Origin: Streptomyces sp. ADI96-02
GTDB taxonomy: Bacteria > Actinomycetota > Actinomycetes > Streptomycetales > Streptomycetaceae
Direction: 5' to 3'
Assembly: GCF_003846185.1 (NCBI RefSeq)
Contig: NZ_ML123034.1
Location: 6,609,799 to 6,673,798 of the forward strand
DNA: 64,000 bases
The translations under genes were made by a program, and so were the position numbers. The notes under the pieces are model-generated. The model saw only the letters and a program-made list of their open reading frames with translations. It had not been told where the DNA came from and did no database searches. Shown here piece by piece: positions 1 through 8,316 of this stretch (the stretch's first letter is position 1; the number at the start of each line of letters is the position of its first letter).

Positions 1-3000
1 CGTACGCGGACAGGGTGATGTCGAACTGTCCCTCCTCCTCAGGGAGTTCGATGTACTCCAGCCGGAAGCCGTACTGCTCGGTCGCCACCTTGTGGGTGAG
101 GAGGATGAACATCGCCTGGAACACGGCCGAGCGGCTGGGGTCGTGCTGGAGGCCCAGCTCCTCGACGAGCAGGACGAACGGGTACTCCTGGTTGTCCAGG
201 CCGCCCAGGACGGTCCGGCGCACCTGTTCCAGCAGCTCGGCGACCGTCGGATCGCCCGTGAGGTCCGCGTGGAGCGGCAGCGGGTTGACGAAGTAGCCGT
301 AGACGGACGCGAAGTCCTGCCGGGTGCGGCCGGTCACCGGACTGCCGACCACGATGTGGTCCTGCCCGGAGTAGCGGTGCAGCAGCAGGTAGTACGCGCT
401 CAGCAGCACCATGAACGGCGTGACCTGGTGGGCGCGGGCCAGCGCGTGCACCCGGGCGCTCAGTTCGGCGTCGAGCGCGAAGAACTCCGAGGCCCCGTTG
501 TGGGTCTGGACGGCGGGACGCGGCTTGTCCACCGGGAGATCGAGCAGCGGGACCTCGGCCGGCAGGTGCGAGCGCCAGTAGTCGAGCATCCCCGCGGCTC
601 CGGGACCGGCCAGGAACGTGTTCTGCTGGTTGAGGAAGTCCAGGTAGCGGGCCTCCAGCGGCGGCAGCTCCGGCGTGCGGCCGTGCCGCAGCGCCTCGTA
701 CACCGAGAACAGCTCGTCGATGAACGTGAACGTGGAGATGGCGTCGGAGACGATGTGGTGGACGGCCTTCATGATGATCCAGCGGTCCGGGCCCCTCTTG
801 AAGAGGCGGAAGCGGACCAGCGGGTCGGCGGCGAGATCGTAGGGCCGCCGGTACTCCGCCACGATCGTCTCGTGGATCGCGTCCCACTCCTGGCCCTGGA
901 CGTCGAAGAGCGAGACGTCGGCCTCGGCGTCCGCGTGGACCCGCTGCACGGCCTGCCCGTCCTCCAGCAGGAAGTTCGTGCGCAGCGCCGGGTGCCGTGC
1001 GACGAGGTGCCGGACGGCCTCGAACATCAGGTCCGGCTCCAGCGCGACGTTCACCTCGACGGCCCCGCCGATGTTGTACGCGTAGCCGTCCGGGTTGAGG
1101 TGCTTCAGGAACCAGAGCGCCTTCTGGTTCTGCGTCAGCGGGTAGCGCCGATCGTCCTGGTGCAGTTCCACCGCGCGGGACGGTCCGGTGTCCTCGGCCG
1201 AGGCCAGCTCGGCCAGGCCGTCGTGCAGCTGCGCCGCCAGCTCGCCGGCCGGGGTGCCGCTGAGCAGCGCCACCACCGGCAGGGCGACGCCCAGCTCGGC
1301 GTGGATGCGGGCCCGCAGCTCCATGGCGAGCAGCGAGTCCAGGCCCAGCTCGCCCAGGCCCGTGGCGGAGTCGATGCGGTCCGGGCCGGTGCGCAGCACC
1401 CCGGCGGCGATCGCGGCGAACCGTTCGCCGACGAGCGAGCGGCGCTCCTCCTCGTCCGCGGCCCGGAAGGAGTCGAGGAACCCGTTGCCCGACGCGCTGT
1501 CCGCCGGCGGGGCGGCGGACGCCGCCAGTTCGCCGACGAGCGGCGGCGGGGCCGGGTACCAGGCGAGGAACACCGGCCAGTCGACGACGGTGGCGACGAC
1601 CAGCTGCGCGTGCTCCTGGCCGATGACGCGCTCCAGGACCGACATGCCGGCCTCCGGTGCGAGCGAGCTCATGCCGCGGCTGTGCAGGTAGTGGTCGACG
1701 AGCCCCAGCTCCTCGATCATTCCGGTGGCCCACGGGCCCCAGTCCAGACTCAGCGCCGGCAGGCCGCGGGCCCGCCGGTGGTGGGCGAGGGCGTCCAGGA
1801 AGGCGTTGCCCGCCGCGTAGTTGGTCTGGCCCGCGGTCGTCAGCAGCGAGGCGATCGAGGCGAACAGCACGAAGTGTTCGAGGGGTTCGTCCATCAGGTG
1901 CCGGTGCAGGAGGTACGCGCCGACGGTCTTCGGATCGTGCACCGCGTCGAAGGTGGACCGGTCCAGATCGGTGACCAGGGTGTCGCGGACCTGGCCGGCG
2001 AGGTGGAAGACCCCGCGCACGGGCGGCGGCCCGGTGCGCCGGTAGGCGTCGAGCCAGCTCGTCAGGGCGTCCTCGTCGGTGATGTCCAGCGGAGCGAGGA
2101 CGGTCTGCGCGCCGAGGGCCTCCAGCTCCCGCAGCAGTCCCACCGCCCGGCCCTCCGCGGTCGCGGGATCGACGCCCGCCCACTTCTCGCGGGCGGGTAC
2201 CGGCGTGCGCCCCACCAGAATGAGCCTGCGGGCCCCCCGGCGTACCAGCGTGCGGCACAGCAGCCGGCCCAGCGCGCCGAACGCGCCGGTCACCAGATAG
2301 CTCCCGTCGGGCCGCAACCGCAGCGGCAGCGGCCGGGTCAGGGCGTCCGCGGGACGCAGCCGGCTGGTGCGGCGGCCGTCCGGGCGCAGGGCGATCTCCT
2401 CCTCGTCGTCGGTCAGCGCCTCGCGCAGCAGGGCTTCGGCCTCGGCCATCACGTCCAGCGGCCCCGGTCCGCGCCGCGGATCGAGGTCGATGAGCTTGCC
2501 CGGATGGTCGATGAGCTCCTGGTGCCGCAGGACGCGCCCGATCCCCCAGGCCGGAGCTCCGAGCGGTTCGACCGCCTCGTCGGCCAGGACGGGCTGCGCC
2601 CCGCGGGTGACGATGTGCAGGCTGCCGCCGACACCCCGGGCGAGCAGGATCCTCGCGAGGGCGATCAGCGAGTAGCCGCCCGCCCCCGTGTGGTCGGCGA
2701 TGCTCTGCCGGTCGCAGGCGGCGAGGGCGGGCCGGTCGAGGTTCCACAGGTGCAGCACCGGGCCGCCGAACGGCGTGCCGCCGCCGTCCAGATCGGCGAA
2801 CAGGCGCTCCAGGTCGGCGTCGGAGGCCGGGCCCACGGTGAAGGAGCCGCCGTCGCCGGAAGCGGTGTAGCCCTCGCCCCGGCGCACCAGGCGGCAGCGC
2901 TCGCCCCGGGCCGCGGCGAGTGTGGCGAAGGCGTCAGCGACTCCCTCGCGGTCGGCGAGGAGCAGCCAGCCGTGCTCACGGGCGGCTGTCGCGGCGGGAC

Positions 3001-6000
3001 CGGTTCCTTCCTCGGCGGGCCCCTGGAGGCAGGGCGTCCAGACCGGTTCCGCGAGCCAGGAGTCGATCGTCGTCCGGGCGACCGACGTCGCCGCCTTGGC
3101 GATGTCGGCGGCCCGGAATCCGTTGATCCGGCCCAGCGGCTCGCCGCCGTCGGCGTACAGGGCGATGTTCCCCAGCGTCGTGTCGGCGTCGGCGGCCGAC
3201 AAGGTGGCGTGCGCCCAGAACGGCTGGTCGCCGATCGGGTCCAGGGCCACCTCGTCCAGGGACAGCGGCAGCCGGATCCCGGCGTCCGGCGCCGCGCCGT
3301 GGAGGATCTGCGGAGTCAGCAGGGCCTGGAAGCAGGCGTCGAGGAGGACGGGGTGGAGGTGGTGACCGGCGGCGCCGTCGCCGATCGCCAGGGGCGGCCG
3401 GATCCGGGCGAGGACTTCTCCGGGACCGACCCAGACCTCCTCGACGGCCTGGAAGGCGGGCCCGTAGTGGTAGCCGAGGCCGGCCAGCGCCGCGTAGCAC
3501 TCCGGGCCGTCCAGGTGCCGGACGGTACGGGTGCGGATCGCCTCCGCGTCGAGCGGCGGGCCGCCGCCGCGGCGCTGTCCGGTGCGCACGACGCCGCTCG
3601 CGTGCACGGTCCGCTCGCCGTCGTCGCCGGAGGCCGAGGCGACGGTGAAGGCGGCGCTCTCCAGGGAGAGCGAGACCTGCACGGTCCGGTCCTCGCCGTC
3701 CGGCAGGAACAGCGCCTTGCGCAGTTCGACGTCCGCGAGCACGGCGGTGGTTCCGCCGGTCAGCCGCCGTACGGCCTGCGCGGCCATCTCCAGGTAGCCG
3801 GCGGCCGGGAAGACGACGGTGTCCTGGATGCGGTGGTCGGCGAGGTAGGGCAGCGCCTCGGTGTCGAGCCGGGCCTGCCAGGTGGGCTGGGTGTGGTCGG
3901 TGCGGCGGCCGAGGAGCGGGTGGTCGGTGTGCCCGAGCCGGACCTGGGCGACGGGCTTCGGCTCGGTCCAGTGCCGGTCGCGCCGGAAGGGGTAGCGGGG
4001 GAGCGTGACCGGCCGGCCGACGGGCTGGAGCACGTCCCAGTCGATGTCGACGCCGAGGTTGTGCAGGGAGGCGAGGGAGGCGGCGAAGCGCTCGCTCTCG
4101 TCCTCCTGGCGGCGGATCGAGGGCAGCGTCAGCCCGGAGGCTCCGCCGGCGTCGAGGCATTCGCGGATCGCGTGGCCGAGCACCGGATGCGGGCCGATCT
4201 CCAGGAACACCTGGTGCCCGTCGCCGGCCAGCCGGTCGACGGCCGACCGGAACCGCACCCGGTCGCGGACGTTCTTCCACCAGTACGCGGCGTCCAGCTC
4301 ATCGCCCCGCGCCACGCCCTCGTCGCCCGTGAGGTAGAGCGGCACCTGCGCCGGACGGGGCTCCAACGGGGCCAGCTCAGTGAGGAGTTCGTCCTTGATC
4401 CGCTCCATGCCGACGCTGTGGTACGGCACTTCGACGGTGAGGAACCTGGCGAACAGCTGCTCCGCGCGCAGCTCCTCGGCCAGCAGGCGCAGCGCCTCCT
4501 CGTCCCCGGCCAGCGTGATGGCGGTGGGGCTGTTGACGGCGGCGACGGAGACCCGGTCGCGGTAGGGGCGCACCCGGCGCTCGGCCTCGTCCTGCGACAG
4601 GCTCACCGCGAGCATGGTGCCGGTCCCGGCCAGGGACTGCTGGAGCCGGCTGCGGTGCACCACGATTCTGGCCGCGTCCCGGAGCGTGTACACGCCCGCC
4701 TCGTGGAACGCCGCGATCTCCCCGGTGCTGTGCCCGACCACGGCGTCCGGCCGGACCCCGTAGGCACGCCACAGAGCGGCCAGCCCGACCTGGAGGGCGA
4801 AGTTCGCGGGCTGCGCGAGCCAGGTCTCGCCCATGCGCGAGGCGTCCTCGTCGGCGGACATCTCCTCGATCAGGGACCAGTCGGCGAACTCCCGCAGAGC
4901 CCGGTCGCAGCGGGCCACGGCTTCTCGGAAGACCGGCTCCTGGGCCATGAGCTGGCGGCCCATGCCCCACCACTGGGGACCCATGCCGGTGAAGACCCAC
5001 ACCAGCCGCCTGCGGTCCGCTTCGCGTCGCTGGTCGGCCAGGACCCGCGGGTGCGACTCGCCGCGCCCGAAGGCGGCCAGCGCCTCGTCCAGACCGGCCC
5101 GCGAGGAGTAGACGACGGACAGCCGGGACGGCAGGTGCTGGCGGCGGTGCGCCAGGGTGTGGCCGAGGTCGGGCAGCGCCACGGGGTTCGCGTCGTCGGC
5201 CAGTTCACGGCGGATTCCGGCGGCCAGGCCGGACAGGGCGTCCGGATCCCGCGCGCTCAGCGGCAGGATGCTCCAGCCGCGCTCGGAGGCGGGCGCCGCC
5301 GGGGCTTTCGGCGTATGCGGCGGGGCCTCCTCCAGGACGACGTGCGCGTTGGTGCCGCCGAAGCCGAAGGAGTTCACACCGGCGCGGGCCGGGCCCTCGT
5401 GGTCGGGCCACGGGGTGGGCCGGGTGGGGATCTCGTACGGGAGCGCCGCCGGGTCGATGGCGGGGTTCAGGTTCTCCAGGTTGATGTGGGGCGGGATGAC
5501 GCGGTGCTTGAGGCTGAGCACGGTCTTGATCAGCCCGGCGATCCCGGCGGCGGACTCGGTGTGGCCGATGTTGGTCTTCACCGAGCCGACGTACGCGCGA
5601 GCGCCGGGCTCGCGTCCTTCGGCCAGGGCGCGGGCCAGCGCGAGGGCTTCGATCGGGTCGCCGACCGGCGTCGACGTACCGTGCGCCTCCATGTACTGGA
5701 GCGCGCCGGGCGTGATGCCCGCCTCCGCGCACACCCGCCGGATGAGGTCGACCTGCGCGTCGGGGTTGGGCACGGTGATGCCGTTGGTGTGGCCGTCCTG
5801 GTTGACGCCGCTGCCGAGGATGACCGCGTGGATCCGGTCGCCGTCGCGGACGGCGTCGTCCAGCCGCTTCAGCGCGACCAGGCCCACGCCCTCCGCCCGT
5901 ACGTAGCCGTCGGCGGCGGCGTCGAAGGTGCGGGAACGGCCCTGGGGCGACAGGAAGCCGCCCTTCGTCTCGGCGATGGTGTACTGCGGGGCCATGTGCA

Positions 6001-6637
6001 GCAGGGTGCCGCCGGCCAGCGCGAGGTCGCTCTCGCCGTTGTTCAGGGCCTGGCACGCCAGGTGTACGGCCACGAGCGAGGAACTGCACGCGGTGTCGAC
6101 GGACAGGCTCGGGCCGCGGAAGTCGAAGCAGTACGAGATCCGGTTCGACACCATGGTCATCATGGTTCCGGTCGCGGTGTGCGCGGCCAGCGTGGTGAAG
6201 TCCAGGTCCGCGAACTGGAGGATCTTGTAGTCCAGGGTGAACGCGCCGACGTAGACGCCGACGTTGCTCCCGGCGAGGTCGGCGGGCCGCTGGCCGCCGT
6301 CCTCCAGCGCCTCCCAGGCGACTTCGAGCAGCTTGCGCTGCTGCGGATCCATGTGGTCGGCCTCGCGCGGGCTGATGCCGAAGAACGCGGGGTCGAACTC
6401 GTCGAATCCGTCGATGTATCCGCCGCGACCGCCGACGAGGCGTCCGGGCTTGTCACGGTGGCGGCTGGCGAGCGTCGCGATGTCGTACCGGTCGGGCGGC
6501 GTGGGGACGATGCAGTCCTTGCCCTCGACCAGGTTCTGCCAGAACGTCCGGTGGTCCGAGGCGCCGCCGGGCAGGCGGCAGCCCATGCCGACGATCGCCA
6601 CCTTGTTCCGTAACGCGCGGTTGTTCGCGTCGCCCAT
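1..6637 (-). CDS. ftdB: Iterative type I PKS-NRPS hybrid (PTM-type), 3' end off window
   Basis: The first 2212 residues are visible, in the order ketosynthase (about 10-435, Cys184 in DTACSSS), acyltransferase (Ser637 in GHSTG, followed by a VPYHS motif), dehydratase (His935, HPxxLDxxxQ downstream), ketoreductase (Tyr1607 in TNYAAGNAF), carrier protein (Ser1768 in GLDSL), then a condensation domain with HHIVSDA at 1960-1966. No enoylreductase or methyltransferase is seen. One reducing PKS module joined to a condensation domain, with a sterol-desaturase-like gene just upstream, is the layout of polycyclic tetramate macrolactam synthetases, where the module acts iteratively and the NRPS half joins two polyene chains to ornithine. 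That assignment is inferred: the adenylation and thioesterase domains would lie left of base 1. The ATG is 9 bases after GAGGAG. The HHxxxDG motif ends in Ala instead of Gly. Confidence 0.9.
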   Translation of the reverse strand, partial: MGDANNRALRNKVAIVGMGCRLPGGASDHRTFWQNLVEGKDCIVPTPPDRYDIATLASRHRDKPGRLVGGRGGYIDGFDEFDPAFFGISPREADHMDPQQRKLLEVAWEALEDGGQRPADLAGSNVGVYVGAFTLDYKILQFADLDFTTLAAHTATGTMMTMVSNRISYCFDFRGPSLSVDTACSSSLVAVHLACQALNNGESDLALAGGTLLHMAPQYTIAETKGGFLSPQGRSRTFDAAADGYVRAEGVGLVALKRLDDAVRDGDRIHAVILGSGVNQDGHTNGITVPNPDAQVDLIRRVCAEAGITPGALQYMEAHGTSTPVGDPIEALALARALAEGREPGARAYVGSVKTNIGHTESAAGIAGLIKTVLSLKHRVIPPHINLENLNPAIDPAALPYEIPTRPTPWPDHEGPARAGVNSFGFGGTNAHVVLEEAPPHTPKAPAAPASERGWSILPLSARDPDALSGLAAGIRRELADDANPVALPDLGHTLAHRRQHLPSRLSVVYSSRAGLDEALAAFGRGESHPRVLADQRREADRRRLVWVFTGMGPQWWGMGRQLMAQEPVFREAVARCDRALREFADWSLIEEMSADEDASRMGETWLAQPANFALQVGLAALWRAYGVRPDAVVGHSTGEIAAFHEAGVYTLRDAARIVVHRSRLQQSLAGTGTMLAVSLSQDEAERRVRPYRDRVSVAAVNSPTAITLAGDEEALRLLAEELRAEQLFARFLTVEVPYHSVGMERIKDELLTELAPLEPRPAQVPLYLTGDEGVARGDELDAAYWWKNVRDRVRFRSAVDRLAGDGHQVFLEIGPHPVLGHAIRECLDAGGASGLTLPSIRRQEDESERFAASLASLHNLGVDIDWDVLQPVGRPVTLPRYPFRRDRHWTEPKPVAQVRLGHTDHPLLGRRTDHTQPTWQARLDTEALPYLADHRIQDTVVFPAAGYLEMAAQAVRRLTGGTTAVLADVELRKALFLPDGEDRTVQVSLSLESAAFTVASASGDDGERTVHASGVVRTGQRRGGGPPLDAEAIRTRTVRHLDGPECYAALAGLGYHYGPAFQAVEEVWVGPGEVLARIRPPLAIGDGAAGHHLHPVLLDACFQALLTPQILHGAAPDAGIRLPLSLDEVALDPIGDQPFWAHATLSAADADTTLGNIALYADGGEPLGRINGFRAADIAKAATSVARTTIDSWLAEPVWTPCLQGPAEEGTGPAATAAREHGWLLLADREGVADAFATLAAARGERCRLVRRGEGYTASGDGGSFTVGPASDADLERLFADLDGGGTPFGGPVLHLWNLDRPALAACDRQSIADHTGAGGYSLIALARILLARGVGGSLHIVTRGAQPVLADEAVEPLGAPAWGIGRVLRHQELIDHPGKLIDLDPRRGPGPLDVMAEAEALLREALTDDEEEIALRPDGRRTSRLRPADALTRPLPLRLRPDGSYLVTGAFGALGRLLCRTLVRRGARRLILVGRTPVPAREKWAGVDPATAEGRAVGLLRELEALGAQTVLAPLDITDEDALTSWLDAYRRTGPPPVRGVFHLAGQVRDTLVTDLDRSTFDAVHDPKTVGAYLLHRHLMDEPLEHFVLFASIASLLTTAGQTNYAAGNAFLDALAHHRRARGLPALSLDWGPWATGMIEELGLVDHYLHSRGMSSLAPEAGMSVLERVIGQEHAQLVVATVVDWPVFLAWYPAPPPLVGELAASAAPPADSASGNGFLDSFRAADEEERRSLVGERFAAIAAGVLRTGPDRIDSATGLGELGLDSLLAMELRARIHAELGVALPVVALLSGTPAGELAAQLHDGLAELASAEDTGPSRAVELHQDDRRYPLTQNQKALWFLKHLNPDGYAYNIGGAVEVNVALEPDLMFEAVRHLVARHPALRTNFLLEDGQAVQRVHADAEADVSLFDVQGQEWDAIHETIVAEYRRPYDLAADPLVRFRLFKRGPDRWIIMKAVHHIVSDAISTFTFIDELFSVYEALRHGRTPELPPLEARYLDFLNQQNTFLAGPGAAGMLDYWRSHLPAEVPLLDLPVDKPRPAVQTHNGASEFFALDAELSARVHALARAHQVTPFMVLLSAYYLLLHRYSGQDHIVVGSPVTGRTRQDFASVYGYFVNPLPLHADLTGDPTVAELLEQVRRTVLGGLDNQEYPFVLLVEELGLQHDPSRSAVFQAMFILLTHKVATEQYGFRLEYIELPEEEGQFDITLSAY

Positions 6638-6652
6638 GGCAAGCTCCTCAAG

Positions 6653-6720
6653 TCGTCGTGCCGCGGCGGGGAGTGGCCGCGGCGAATCGTCGTGCCGCGG
6701 CAGGGGAAGGCCGCGGGCAG
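6653..6720. repeat. Two tandem 34-bp repeats in PKS leader
   Basis: Two imperfect copies with a 34-base period start at 6653 and 6687. Both open with TCGTCGTGCCGCGGC and contain inverted CCGCGG elements. They lie just upstream of the PKS start, in its leader or promoter. The rest of 6721-6853 shows nothing recognisable. Confidence 0.6.
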
Positions 6721-6853
6721 GTGCGTAGGGGGTGTCGGTCCGGCGATCGGAGGCGGGCGGGCACACCGGTGGTGCGAGCGGTGGGTGTGCCCGGTCCGTC
6801 CCGGTCTCCGGTACTTCGCCGGGCCGGGTGCCCGGGCGACGCCGTACGGGAGG

Positions 6854-7795
6854 TCAGTCCGGCGTGGGTCGGGCGCCCGTCCGAGGCCGCCAGGGGTGCA
6901 GCAGGCTCGCGAGGATTTCGCCGGTGCCTGGGAAGGAGGCGGGGTCGTGGAGGCCGACCTGAGCCGGTTCGCGACCGGGGTACCAGGTGAAGCTTCCGAA
7001 GAGGTGGTCCCAGCACGACAGGTCGGAGCCGTAGTGCCCGGCTTCCGACAGGTCGGTGCTGTGGTGGAGCCGGTGCTGCTCGGGACTGGCCAGCAGGTGG
7101 TTGAACCGCCCGATGCGCACGTCGATGTTGGCGTGGACGAAATAGCCCTGGGCGGCGACGAAGAGCCCCACGACCAGCACGGCCGGACTGGAGAAGCCGA
7201 TCAGGGCCAGGGTCAGTTGGACGAGGCTCTGGGCCAGCACGATGTCCAGCACGTGGTTGACCCCGTTGTTGGCCACGTTCACCTTCCGCGGAACGTGGTG
7301 CACCCCGTGCAGCCGCCAGAGCAGGGCGTTGCGGTGGCCCAGGCGGTGCACGAGGTAGCTGACGAGCGATCCGGCGAGCAGGGCCGCCGGGATCTCGGCC
7401 CAGAGGTGGCGGGCCGGCCCGTCGGGGGAGATGCGTCCGACGGCCGTCGTGACGAGGAGCTGCGCCAGAGCGCTTCCGGCCATGGTGAGCAGGAAGTAGA
7501 CCCCGTACCAGCGCCACTCGTCCTTTCCGGGATGCCAGTCCCGCTCGTACGGAATCAGCCGTTCCAGGAGTGACAGATACGTCAGGACGCCCACCAGGAA
7601 AAGCGGACTCACCCGGGCCGGATCCCATGGGAGGCGCAGCGCGGCCGTGCCCACGAGGACGACGGCCAGCAGAAGGACGGGATAAGCGGTCACGCGAAGA
7701 ACGGAACGCAGGGTGTCCCTGGCCGCTTTCCGACCCTCGGCCGGTATTCCGGCCGAATGGATCTCGCCCTTGGCGGACCCTTCGCACTCGTCCAT
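6854..7795 (-). CDS. ftdA: Sterol desaturase / fatty acid hydroxylase family membrane protein
   Basis: A 313-residue membrane protein with several hydrophobic segments and the three histidine clusters of the di-iron fatty-acid-hydroxylase superfamily: HRLGH near 150, HGVHH near 164 and HRLHH near 243. Family members hydroxylate or desaturate C-H bonds with O2 at the membrane. In PTM clusters the homologue hydroxylates the ornithine-derived part of the tetramate, and it sits immediately upstream of the PKS-NRPS as here. The ATG at 7795 is chosen because GGAGGGG precedes it by 6 bases. The frame stays open further upstream, but without a ribosome site. The 216-base gap to the PKS fits one leftward transcript. 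Confidence 0.85.
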   Translation of the reverse strand: MDECEGSAKGEIHSAGIPAEGRKAARDTLRSVLRVTAYPVLLLAVVLVGTAALRLPWDPARVSPLFLVGVLTYLSLLERLIPYERDWHPGKDEWRWYGVYFLLTMAGSALAQLLVTTAVGRISPDGPARHLWAEIPAALLAGSLVSYLVHRLGHRNALLWRLHGVHHVPRKVNVANNGVNHVLDIVLAQSLVQLTLALIGFSSPAVLVVGLFVAAQGYFVHANIDVRIGRFNHLLASPEQHRLHHSTDLSEAGHYGSDLSCWDHLFGSFTWYPGREPAQVGLHDPASFPGTGEILASLLHPWRPRTGARPTPD

Positions 7796-8065
7796 CGTGC
7801 CCCTCCACGAGCGGTGTGACAGGAGAGAACTTCGCTCAGCCGCAGGTCGTCCTGCCTGAGTCAGTCGCGGGCACTCGGGGACGCGGCGGACGCCGCTCGT
7901 GTGCCGATGTATTCGAGACACCCGGCTCCGCTGGAACGGGCCGTGGCGCGAACTGATGCCCCCGGCTTCATCAGTCGAGGTCATCTATTTCCCGTTCCAT
8001 CGTCTTTAACCGCAGCCGACATACGGAAATGCCGGGCGGCGCCCGGTGGAAGGGCGGGCCACTCG

Positions 8066-8094
8066 TTGAAAGTCGGTCAATTAATAGGAATAAT
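8066..8094 (+). promoter_or_regulatory. Strong promoter-like sequence facing no gene
   Basis: TTGAAA at 8066-8071 and AATAAT at 8089-8094 are separated by exactly 17 bases, inside an unusually AT-rich island. A GGAA-N4-TTCC palindrome (8087-8098) overlaps the -10 element. Rightward transcription would start near 8101 and run into the hairpin at 8257-8293 without passing a convincing ORF. The island also lies upstream of the leftward desaturase-PKS transcript, so the palindrome could be an operator for that unit. Confidence 0.4.
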
Positions 8095-8256
8095 TTCCTG
8101 ATGAGGTTGTGGGAATCGTGAGAGAGGCGCGCTTTTCCGCGCCGCAGTGCGTATTTCAGCGCACAGGCGCGCCGTCACCGCCGATCGTGCGCCCGCGCGC
8201 AGGACATAGCTCCGCGCGCCGCCCTGGACGCCCGTACACGCCCGTACACGCCGAAG

Positions 8257-8293
8257 GGCCGCTCCGGCCGCCGCGAGGCGTACCGGAGCGGCC
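8257..8293. terminator. Hairpin terminator (11-bp stem)
   Basis: A perfect 11-bp stem (GGCCGCTCCGG at 8257-8267, its complement at 8283-8293) with a 15-base loop lies 23 bases past the stop of the CocE-type hydrolase. There is no U-tract, which is normal in Streptomyces. It would end the leftward hydrolase transcript and any rightward transcript from 8066-8094. Confidence 0.6.
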
Positions 8294-8316
8294 ACAGGTC
8301 CTCCCGCTCCGCTGGA

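Noticed and set aside
92..6613. A 2173-codon plus-strand frame opposite the PKS, and similar long minus-strand frames out of phase with it
   Set aside because: They are antisense or out-of-phase shadows of a high-GC gene. The translations are Arg/Gly/Pro/Val-rich with no domains, while the true frame contains every catalytic motif of a PKS.
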